DNA of 64,000 bases from Hofstenia miamia (lineage: Eukaryota; Xenacoelomorpha; Acoela). How positions within the stretch are numbered: the stretch's first letter is position 1; each line of letters begins with the position of its first letter. Shown in pieces: positions 35,812 through 45,130 of the stretch. The position numbers and the translations under genes were made by a program. The notes beneath the pieces are model-generated. The model had not been told where the DNA came from and made no database searches. It worked only from the letters and a program-made list of their open reading frames with translations. The stretch covers positions 580,431 through 644,430 of the forward strand of contig SCFE01000091.1 of the NCBI GenBank assembly GCA_004352715.1, given 5' to 3'.

Positions 35812-38800
35812 AAGATTAAGAGTTCTTTGCTGCCTCCTCGTGGCGAGATCCGGATAGTCAATCCTAGTACACACCCTGTACGGGTTCTAGGTTTGATGAA
35901 CGAAATGCCTAGAACTCCCCCTTCTGCGGAGCGGCGAACCCTTAAGGGGAAACGGAGCTAAAAGGAAATGAGAACGAAACTGAATAGAACTAGATACTTG
36001 CTACCACAAGGGCGTGTGGGACACAGGACTGATCAACGCGATCAGGGACGTCCAACCAGATTTGGTCTATTCAATGTTCGAACTCTAAACGACGATCACA
36101 CCCTTGAATCATTGGTTAACACCATGATCTCAAGAGGCCTGGATTTGGTATTGTTGTGCGAGACACACCTTAAAGGTGAAGTGGCTAGGGAAGTGCACAG
36201 GGGATACTACTTGTATAGTATTGGACATGGCACTTTGGCAAGGGATGGAGTTGGTTTCTTAATTAGCCCCCGGTTAGTTAAGCTTAAACCTGTATTCCAT
36301 CCCGACACTCCTAGAACGGCGAGGCTAACCTTTCAAAGTAGTCTATTTTCAGGCATAAGGGACTTAATTGTTGCTTATGCACCAACTGAATCTCATTCTA
36401 CAGAGAAAGAAGTGGCTGAGTTCTACAGCAATCTTTCCAAGGTCATATCTGCGTGTCGACCAAGACGGAAGTTCCTCGTGGCTGGGGATTTTAACTGCAG
36501 GGTTGGTGGCACCTTGAGCTCTATACCTGGAGCGACAGGAGGCTTCACCACCTCTCAGGATAGTACACCGAACGGTGTAACGCTGGTAGACTTCCTGGTT
36601 GACCAGAAGCTAGCTCTTGCTAATACATTTTTCCAGCACAAGAAAGTGCACAGCACCTCGTGGACACACCCTAACACAGGTGAGAGGTCACTGTTGGATT
36701 TTTTCTTAATCCCAGAAAAATGTATGAAATGTGTTCGAGATGTAAGAACTTGGCGAGGTACTGGTCTTGACTCAGATCATGATTTAGTTATCATGGATCT
36801 CCTATCCTCGATAACCTCGAAGGATAGAGGGCGTCCTCGGCGTCTTAAAGATTGTTGCGCTGAGAAAAGTCAACCCAAAGGCACGGAACCTGATTGGTCT
36901 CTACTGCAATCCGCGGAAGTAAGGAATGCTTATGCATTAAATCTCGAAAGGTTACTAAAGCGAGCGGAACCGGGATACGAGAATACTGTGGCGAGTATGC
37001 AAAGTGCACTTAAAGCCCTTCCTCAAAAAATCAAACGTCCTAAAGTAGACTTGGTCTACGATTGTGAGGAAGTTAAGGCGGCGGTTGATCACAAGCGGAA
37101 AGCCAAACTAGTATTCTTGAGCAAGCAAAGCGCGAGTAGCTTAAAGGATTATCGTCAAGCTAAGCGGGCAGTGACAAACTGCATTAGGCGGCGTAAGCTG
37201 GCCATCCTTACGGAGGCACTGGACACCCTTGATGAAGCAGGTGACGACTGCGACTGGGGCGGCATCAAGAGGTGTATGCAGGAGATAGCTGGAGTTAAGC
37301 ATGTTGGGCTGTCTGACACTAAAGCCAAACCTAAACCATACGAGTTTGTTAAGCACTTCTCTGAAGTATTTAAGCAATCTGCAAAGGACTTAGATACGCA
37401 GGCGTTTATCAATAAGCTGAATCTATCCGAGCCTGAAGTCTTGGACGCTACCTCGACCCCAAGCTTCGATGAGGTAAAAACTGCGATAGATTCGTTAAAA
37501 ATGCACAAAGCTCCAGGTTGCAACGGGCTAACTGGTGAAGCCTTCAGATATGGAGGAAGTGCGCTTATTGACCGCCTTGTAGCAGATTTTGCGCAGGTAT
37601 TTAGTACGGAGAGATGTCCTAGACTATGGTGTGATGCAGAAGTTATCTTCTTGCATAAAAAGGGTAGCCGACTCGACCCTAACAATTACCGCACCATTTT
37701 CTTATTGGATGTCGGAGGAAAAATATTTGCAAAAATTCTGCTTAACAGATTGGAGAAAATACTTCTAGAGAAACATGTGCTGCCACCTACTCAATTTGGC
37801 TTTAGGGCTGGCAAGTCAACTATACAGGCCATACATGTGCTGCGGCAAGCACAGGAGGCTTCTAGACTACGGAAAGAAAACCTTCTTGCGTGTTTCATTG
37901 ACCTACAAAAGGCCTTTGATTCCGTACCAAGGCAAGTAATTTGGCAGTGTCTATTAGCAATTGGCGTACCAAAACGGATAATTGCGATCATAAAGTCTTT
38001 GCATGACACACCGATAGCACACATTCGCGGCGAACGTCCACAAGTAAGTTTTAAACTTGAGCGTGGAGTCCGACAAGGATGTGTCCTCGGCCCGTGCTTA
38101 TTTAACCTCCTTTTCCACTTTCTGATCTGTGAGGGACTCCATGGAACCCCCAAAGGAATTGTTTTTAACTCTTTCTTTGGACAAGGGGAAGTGGAACTTA
38201 AGCACATAGAGTATGCTGACGATCTCTGTCTTTTCGGCCGGTCTGAGGAACAAATACAGAGCTATCTAGATGGCCTAGTTACAGTTCTAGCGCCACTAGG
38301 TATTAATATCTCTGTACCAAAGACCAAGTGCATGTGGTTATCAAAAGCATCGGAAAGAACGTCTGATAGAGTTCATGTCTCTGGAAAGAACATTGAATTC
38401 GTATCAGAGTTTAAGTACTTAGGCTCGATAATCAGCACTGCTGGGACAGCCCTCTCCGAAGCAAGACATCGGTGTAAAAATGTACTTGGCAAGATCATAC
38501 GTTATCGGCGAGTAGCACGTCAGAATGGGCTTGGCAAAGCACTCTCCTTCTTACTCCTACGAGGCGTGATGGTACCCACACTAACGTATGCGTGTGAAAC
38601 CTGGGCAGAATCTTGTAGGGAACTTGAGATGCTTGAGGCTTCCATGAATACCTGTAAAAGGGTTTTTTGTGGAGTCTCCTTATGGGAAAAGCTCACAAAG
38701 GAACAAGTACACGGACTTATGCCTTTCCAACAAGTGCGCACTATAATAGCACGTAAGCGCTTACTTTTTGTAAGCCGGATGCTGGCGCACAGAGAAAGCA

Positions 38801-39515
38801 TAAATAGTGGCGAGTTCCTAGAGGTTAGTATGACAAAAGCATCAATTGTTCCTGAAGGAAATGGCCACGTTGTCAGTGCACGCAAGAGTCAGTGTTGGGA
38901 AAAACGGCTTGTACTTGATGTGCAGTGGTTAATGGGTGTTACTCTGGGGGAGTCTCAACTGTTTTCCACTTTGACCACATCGTGCACTCATTCAAGAAAC
39001 GCGAGAGAGGTTGTTAGCAGCCTATTAGAGTCAATCAACGGGGACTCAGCGGTGCTACGGGATAGAATTGCTGGGGCGGCTTATGCAGCAGTACCGAGGC
39101 TCACACAAGCCAGTACGAGACACCTGAGGTGCACGGAGTGTGCGCGTATGTTTTCTGCCCAAAAGGCGTTAAATCGTCATGTCAGAAATGACCATACGCA
39201 GAGCTCCACGACTATAGCGGATGCTAATTGCTGGAAGTGTGAAGCGAAGGGATGCTACAAGTCGTACAAGAGCAAAGGTTGGTACTTACGGCATATTAAG
39301 ACCTGTCACCCCAACCTTTGCAATCGAGCATTGATAGGCAACGAAGGAAGACACCAGGCTTCCGCCACCAATCTGGGGGCGTTGGAGGGACCGGTTGCAG
39401 TCCTGCAGGAGTCTAAACTATAAAGCTCTTTGTTACTCGATTCCTAGGGCTTCAGGACCAGAACTGGTCGGTACCATCCAGTTCTAAAGTTAGGACTGCG
39501 TTTGGGAGCCCCCAC
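35812..39515 (+). mobile_element. Full-length non-LTR retrotransposon (EN-RT-zinc finger), 3.7 kb
   Basis: The element is bounded by a 10-bp direct repeat, AGTAACATTT, at 35802-35811 and 39516-39525. The 5'UTR (35812-35967) is GC-richer than the flank and runs into the single ORF. The 3'UTR (39424-39515) contains ACCAGAACTGGT, which can pair, and ends GGGAGCCCCCAC without a poly(A) or microsatellite tail. Copy 1 of the duplication (1-1117) shows the same 3' end. Confidence 0.85.
35968..39423 (+). CDS. Non-LTR retrotransposon polyprotein, 1151 aa, apparently intact
   Basis: This enzyme nicks target DNA and copies its RNA in place (target-primed reverse transcription). The N-terminal apurinic-type endonuclease (about residues 30-280) shows FNVRTL (N36), LCETH (E65), VAGDFNCRVG (173-176) and SDHD (269-272). 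The reverse transcriptase (about 490-850) has HKAPGCNGL, FIDLQKAFDSVP (catalytic D645), GVRQGCVLGP and EYADD (749-752). A YACETW-containing C-terminal domain is followed by two C2H2-like fingers at about 1055-1080 (CTECARMF...HVRNDH) and 1091-1116 (CEAKGCYKSY...HIKTCH). There are no stops and all catalytic motifs are present. The start at 35968 follows GGAAATG and precedes the endonuclease by about 30 residues; there is no separate ORF1. I cannot name the clade with confidence. Confidence 0.93.
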   Translation: MRTKLNRTRYLLPQGRVGHRTDQRDQGRPTRFGLFNVRTLNDDHTLESLVNTMISRGLDLVLLCETHLKGEVAREVHRGYYLYSIGHGTLARDGVGFLISPRLVKLKPVFHPDTPRTARLTFQSSLFSGIRDLIVAYAPTESHSTEKEVAEFYSNLSKVISACRPRRKFLVAGDFNCRVGGTLSSIPGATGGFTTSQDSTPNGVTLVDFLVDQKLALANTFFQHKKVHSTSWTHPNTGERSLLDFFLIPEKCMKCVRDVRTWRGTGLDSDHDLVIMDLLSSITSKDRGRPRRLKDCCAEKSQPKGTEPDWSLLQSAEVRNAYALNLERLLKRAEPGYENTVASMQSALKALPQKIKRPKVDLVYDCEEVKAAVDHKRKAKLVFLSKQSASSLKDYRQAKRAVTNCIRRRKLAILTEALDTLDEAGDDCDWGGIKRCMQEIAGVKHVGLSDTKAKPKPYEFVKHFSEVFKQSAKDLDTQAFINKLNLSEPEVLDATSTPSFDEVKTAIDSLKMHKAPGCNGLTGEAFRYGGSALIDRLVADFAQVFSTERCPRLWCDAEVIFLHKKGSRLDPNNYRTIFLLDVGGKIFAKILLNRLEKILLEKHVLPPTQFGFRAGKSTIQAIHVLRQAQEASRLRKENLLACFIDLQKAFDSVPRQVIWQCLLAIGVPKRIIAIIKSLHDTPIAHIRGERPQVSFKLERGVRQGCVLGPCLFNLLFHFLICEGLHGTPKGIVFNSFFGQGEVELKHIEYADDLCLFGRSEEQIQSYLDGLVTVLAPLGINISVPKTKCMWLSKASERTSDRVHVSGKNIEFVSEFKYLGSIISTAGTALSEARHRCKNVLGKIIRYRRVARQNGLGKALSFLLLRGVMVPTLTYACETWAESCRELEMLEASMNTCKRVFCGVSLWEKLTKEQVHGLMPFQQVRTIIARKRLLFVSRMLAHRESINSGEFLEVSMTKASIVPEGNGHVVSARKSQCWEKRLVLDVQWLMGVTLGESQLFSTLTTSCTHSRNAREVVSSLLESINGDSAVLRDRIAGAAYAAVPRLTQASTRHLRCTECARMFSAQKALNRHVRNDHTQSSTTIADANCWKCEAKGCYKSYKSKGWYLRHIKTCHPNLCNRALIGNEGRHQASATNLGALEGPVAVLQESKL

Positions 39516-39525
39516 AGTAACATTT
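39516..39525. repeat. 3' target-site duplication of the non-LTR element
   Basis: AGTAACATTT, identical to 35802-35811 on the 5' side. Confidence 0.8.
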
Positions 39526-39692
39526 TATATATGAAACAAGGGATTGTTGGTCTTCAATTGATTGAACATTTGTCGTATGAATTTGCATAATAACCGTTGA
39601 ACAATGACTTTATTTTGATTGAACTGCATGACAAACGATAGCATGGCTACATGTATTGAACATTAGTCCATAAGCGACCATTGGGTTCCCGC

Positions 39693-39922
39693 TAGGCCAA
39701 GGTTACATTTGTGATTTGTTCAAAAGTGATATATCACCTTTGAAAGAATTGCACGTCTAACCACCTGAGGTAATTAGCAATGTGACGATCACAATGAAAT
39801 GAAACGAGCACAATTTCTTTGTGATTGTCACATCGCTAATTATTTTGGTTGGTTAGACGTGCGATTCAATCAAAATGTGATAGATCACTTTTGAACCAAT
39901 CACTAGTCTAACCGTGGCCTTA
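39693..39922. mobile_element. Foldback MITE (copy in duplication 2)
   Basis: Same element as 1295-1524, at the constant offset. It sits 168 bp beyond the retrotransposon's TSD and is part of the host flank. Confidence 0.8.
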
Positions 39923-42900
39923 AGGGGATTGTAACTGTTTTGTTCAAATGCTTTTTTCTTGCTTCAGTTTTTTCGTCTATTATGTTGAAGTCGATTTTCC
40001 ACAAAAAACCGTTTTAATTGTTAAATATGATTAAAATTGTTACATTAACTCTACCAAATTTATGTAAACGACTTATTATTCTTTACAATCAAAGAAATTT
40101 CTAGAATTGTTTTAAATCAAAAATACAATATTGTGCAAAATACTATTTCAAAATGTATAAAGTTCTCACACATTTAATGAGTTAATTCTTGATATAACAA
40201 TGCAGTACCTAAGATTTATCAAATACATTACCCTCGGCGCCCAATTTAAAATTGGCAAAATTATATTTATTAAGCTACTAATTAAGCTCTTCAAACTGTC
40301 CTTATACTGCGACTCGACGGAAACACAACATTCAAAATGATAAAAGGCTTGCAAAATATATAGTTTTTCATTAAGAATAATATCATGCTTTTGGCATACC
40401 GAACAATAGGTTATAGGGATACGATTGAGCTAAATCTGAGGGTCGGATCTCTACATCCAGCAGTACATAGGATATAATCATAGCCCATATTCATTACAAG
40501 GCCTACAATTAAAATGTCTGCTGGCTTCGACGCTTTGCAAAGAAAAAATATTCACAACTATAAAATGAATCTTACATTTCTCTAATACTTCGTTATAATA
40601 CACTATTATTACAGTAATACATGTAGTCGACAATTAGGCAACTTAAACATCTGTTCCCCCATTTCAGTAAAATCCGAGCAAGTGGCTATCTCACATTCAT
40701 GCATATCTGAGACTCATCGTTTGAATTTTAAGGCAAAAGCTGTATAGAAAAGACTACCACAGTTTAGAAGTTCAGGAACAACGCTGAAAATATCTCAGTA
40801 TTTCCCGAGCGTATCCGAACCGCTTACATACTAAACAGAACCGATTAAAGCAAATAAATAACATACTTGGTCGTTGTAAAAATTATTGCTGAAAATAAGT
40901 TAAAATTCTTTTATAAATGCAGGAAACATGAGAAAATTCATATTAAAATTCAATTAAACTTTTTAAAGAAATTTAAGCTAAAGCAATTGTAAGTGCTGCA
41001 CCAAATTGGCCTAATTGAGCCATAGTTCAATCGCAATTTTCAATCCAAACCGAGACAGCCCGTCAATTACCCGAGCTGCTTGCAACAGTGTGTAACAATG
41101 AAAAAAGTTTTTTAAGAAAATAATCTATGCAAGAATGAATTTCGTAACAAAAAACAAACAGGCCAGGGCCTATTTCAAAAAATAGACTCGTTTCCAGCAC
41201 TTGACTAACCTTATTTTAAGTATCACAATAAAACTAATAAGTTAAGATACTTTTCAAAATTTACAAAACTTAAGGCTTTCATTCAAACACACTTTTTTAA
41301 ATTTTAACGAAGCATTTTGGTCTTTACCTAATTTAAATGAACAATTTTACGCATGATGCAGTTTCATTCTTATTGACAATATTTATTTTTTTATACTTTC
41401 TATTGGTTTTTTAGCATAGTATAAAAGTACCTCATTATCTCAATTAAAGTACATGTAATTGAACTTAATCTAGTAAAATGCTAAAAAATTTTATTTTTGT
41501 GGTGTATTTATTTTTAATTTCTGTCAAATTATTTAAAATCAGTGGAACTTACGGTTTACTTCACCAGGAGTAGAAATGACGATTTTATGACAGAGGAAAG
41601 TGGATCAACAAAAGAAAGAACCGCTATGGTAATCACAAATGAAGAAACGCTGCTGGCGCCTTTCTAAATTACTTTTAAAAGCTCTTCTCCCGGTCTTCAA
41701 TTAAGAACAAGTTGCCAAATAGCAAGACCGATAGACCATTCCTTCCACCAACCAATCAACAGTCAATGAAAATGGCTGGAATGTGACGCACACATTATGC
41801 CGTAGGATGCGTGGCAAAACTTGCCAATGTGCGGCAAGCATGCTGTTCTGCCCACAGATTTAGCTTCGAAAGTCCGTTCACTACACAAAGCAGAAGTTTA
41901 ATGCTGCGTTTTTCTTTTAACGACTTTCATTTACAACATGTTGGCTGTGTGAAATTAATTAGCGCAATAAAACAATGCTCTTTCATTTACTGCTCGCAAT
42001 TAATTCACGTTTAAAAACAAATTAGTACCTTATTTTTAATAAAGTAATATGATCTATATAATCCAAGAATAAAATATTTCTTTTAAATTAAAATGAAATT
42101 AGTTATTTATATAACATTTTCTCAAATAATATTTCTTAAATTTTGATACTAGTGTATACAAAATATTGAAAACTACCACAATGTCTAACTTTCACTTCCT
42201 TTTAGGAAAAAACGTTGATTCTACGCCTTAAAAAACCTTTTATTATTTGTTAGCATTGCTTTGTTTAATGATACAATGTGTTTAAAGTTTGTGATAATAC
42301 TTTTATTCAGAGTTTTCACAATGTTTTTCAAATGTTTTGTTGAAATTTTCAAATTAAAAAATTTGAGAACTAATATGTACCTTATCTTGCTTCTTTGCTC
42401 CTTCATAGTGAACATTTTAATGACTTTTAATTGAAATGAAATTAATTTAAGAAAGGAGTAATTACTGAGATTTAAAGCGAAAATTTAATAAACAAATAAA
42501 AAAAATATATATATAATGATTTATAAAGTATTATTTATTCCCAATAAACAATAAAACCTTTAGAAGACGTCTTATAACACATCTTAAAATGATTTAGAAT
42601 ATTGAAAGCTCCTGTTTATGTGCTGATACATAGATCATTTACCTAACCTAATTAACATAGACGAGGTGTTTGCTAAAATTATTTTTATTATTTAAATGAT
42701 ACAGCAACTATTATATAAAATGCCTCAGAAATTTTGGGCAACGAAATGGCGTTTACAAAGTGACATTAATCTTCCACATTAATGTTAAAGCGTTATTGAA
42801 TTCGATTCTACATTTTTGTTGCTCCATCATATTTTCAATGGTTCTTCTTTGGATTACTTAGACTAAATAGCAATTTTTTACGTCCTTTTCTTTAAAAATT

Positions 42901-43031
42901 GATGAACAAAAATTTAAATCCTGAAACATGTTTACAATTCAGAACTTTATAAACGCAAATGGTTATCACTTTGCCCAATATACCAAATTCAGAATGAGCC
43001 TGAAGTTTGCTCTACGTCTAAAGGCAGCCCT

Positions 43032-43032
<1 letters not shown>
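39923..43032. other. AT-rich non-coding host flank (copy 2)
   Basis: Same content as 1525-4634. No gene is supported. Confidence 0.6.

Positions 43033-43033
<1 letters not shown>

Positions 43034-43093
<60 letters not shown>
43034..43093. repeat. (TA)n microsatellite at duplication edge
   Basis: About 60 bp of pure TA. Beyond it the sequence no longer matches copy 1. Confidence 0.95.
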
Positions 43094-43095
<2 letters not shown>

Positions 43096-43261
43096 AATGA
43101 TTTCAATATGTTATTTGTATTTGTTTACTTTATATGCTAGCAATATATAATAAAATATAATAATTATTTATTAATCTATAGCAAATTTTTAAGAAATTTG
43201 AAAATATTCATTCAAATAATCCAATAATTGCTTGTTGCACTTAAAAATTGTATATTTGACA

Positions 43262-43345
43262 TGAGCGTGAAAAACTGAAAAAAACAAGCTGAAAACTGTT
43301 TTAAAAAATATACGTTAATCTACTTGACCTGCATCAACCTCTTTA
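43262..43345 (-). repeat. Dispersed repeat, partner of 31302-31390
   Basis: The reverse complement contains ATGCAGGTCAAGTAGATTA and GTTTTCAGCTTGTTTTTTTC. It lies just upstream of the 11-bp array, and both copies have a GACGT motif at the same side. Confidence 0.65.
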
Positions 43346-43425
43346 GTTACTGGTATGTCTTCTAAACGTCTCACAAAATACAATTTCTAATCGCTGCTTA
43401 ATGCTATCTAGTGTCCACCCAATGT

Positions 43426-43590
43426 CTTCTAAACTTCTTCTAGACTTTTTCTAGAAGTCTTCTGAACGTTTTATAAACTTCTTCTAGACGTCTTCTAAAC
43501 GTTTTCCTGATGTCCTCTAAACGTCTTCTAATCATTTTCTAAACATCTTTTAAAGGTTTTCTAAACCCTTTCTAAAAGGTTTATAAATCA
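43426..43590 (+). repeat. 11-bp tandem array, 15 units
   Basis: Fifteen degenerate units around CTTCTAAACGT follow one another with exact 11-bp spacing and no indels. Units include CTTCTAGACGT, TTTCTAAACAT and CCTCTAAACGT. One further isolated unit lies at about 43359. It is not translated into anything recognisable. Confidence 0.85.
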
Positions 43591-44097
43591 AATCTATATT
43601 ATTTTTAGAAAATTTCTATGAGTTTTCTAAGTCATTTCCAATTTGGTCAGGTTTTAATGGGCCAAATCAGGGACTCTCCTTAGATATTTGAATATTAAAT
43701 GTATTAAAAAATAATTTATGCAAAATTTCAGCACTAAGTGAATATTGCTTGAAAACAAATCGAAAATTACATTTCTATGATACTTCGAAAAAATATTTTC
43801 AAATATATTTAGAATAAAATATTCAATTTAAATATGTAGTGCACAAAATTATTAGCACATTGTTGAAGAATATAAACTAGGACGTTTTGTGCAAATTATG
43901 GTTATTTCATGATTATAACATTATGATGTTACTCTTTTGTTGAAATGTCAATGTGAACATCTTTGTGTTTGTCATTGATAATTACTGTAGCTGCTCACTA
44001 GCTGTGTGCAGCATTGTCTATTCTGTGTAATGCAGCTTTATCTGCTCATAGTGAATGATTGATACTCTATAAAATATTTTAGGAGTAGGACTAATAT

Positions 44098-44285
44098 GTA
44101 ACTAGAAAAGCACTCGGAGAGCGCAGACCTCCGCCACGCAGCTTGAGTCCCTCGGATCAGCACCAAAATTTAATGGATTCCTCCTTGGGCGGAGACACAT
44201 CCTAGTAAGAGATACAAGTAGTATGAAGAGACTTCCATTTCGTGCCACTTTTTTCTGATTGGCCGAGAGAGGACCTTTGGCCAAA
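44098..44285. repeat. GC-rich repeat-like block
   Basis: AACTAGAAAAGCACTCGGAG followed by AGCGCAGACCTCCGCCA in otherwise AT-rich DNA. I recall near-identical strings from dispersed repeats of unrelated animals, but cannot verify this here. The minus-strand ORF over it is not recognised. Confidence 0.35.
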
Positions 44286-44292
44286 GTTTTTT

Positions 44293-45130
44293 TGTAATTT
44301 TGTTACCCCAAGAACAGCTAGAATAGGATTTTGAGCTCAAATCAAATTGGAAGAACGTGATATTTTGTGACTTTCCACATTTTTTAAGTACTTTTTGTCT
44401 GCACAATATGGGAATCATCCTAACTTTGCTTACCAAGATTCAACAAAAACTTCAATAGTCTAAGTTTGGGGTAACTTTGTTACCCCAAAAGAAATCAGCT
44501 TAAGACTCATGCCTTAGAATGATTGCTAGTTTGTTGTAGTAATGTCATGCTTGAAGAAACCTAATGCTATAATTTCATGAAAATTTTATTAATATTAATT
44601 TAGTTTGTACCCAAAAAGAAACATCTATATTGTAAAATTCCTCTTAGCTTTTGTATGCTATGATTTTTGCATATTTTAGTTGCTATATAAAGAAGACAAT
44701 CTGCGAAAAAAGCGATATCAAACTTTAGACTCCAGGAATTTGAATTTAATATATATATGCAAGAAATCATAGAATACAAATACTAAAAAGAGTGTGAATT
44801 TCCCAATTCGGGTGTTTTTTGGGTATAAGATAAATAAATATTAATAAAGTTTTAATGAAATCATAGCACTCAAGTTTTTCAAGCATGGTATTACTATAAA
44901 AAACTAGCAATCATCCTAAAGCAAAAGTTTTAAGCTGATTTCTTTCTGGTTGACAAAGCTACCCAAATTTAGATTATGGATGTTTTGTTGAATCTTGGTA
45001 ATCAAAGTTAGGATGATTTTCATATTGTGCAGACTTAAAAAATGTAGAAAAGTCACAAAATATCAGACTCTTCCAATTTGATTTGAGCTCAAAATCCTAT
45101 TCTAGTTGTTCTTGGGGTAACAAAATTACA
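44293..45130. mobile_element. 838-bp foldback element with about 400-bp arms
   Basis: It starts TGTAATTTTGTTACCCCAAG and ends with the complement (CTTGGGGTAACAAAATTACA). The arms pair through most of their length; TTTTGAGCTCAAATCAAATT lies at mirror positions near both ends, and the centre is near 44710. An internal 19-bp hairpin GGGGTAACTTTGTTACCCC lies at 44468-44486, repeating the terminal motif. There is no transposase. Confidence 0.85.

Larger units (their letters stand above)
38399..43032. repeat. Direct duplication, copy 2 (matches 1-4634)
   Basis: It begins inside the retrotransposon ORF only because copy 1 is cut by the window start. It continues past the element's TSD through the MITE and AT-rich flank and ends at (TA)n. 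The constant offset of 38398 shows no net indels. Confidence 0.95.

Noticed and set aside
37141-38885. Minus-strand ORFs up to 176 codons
   Set aside because: Antisense shadows of the intact retrotransposon ORF.
43426-43590. CRISPR-like array
   Set aside because: Contiguous 11-bp units without spacers in a eukaryotic genome; it is a minisatellite.
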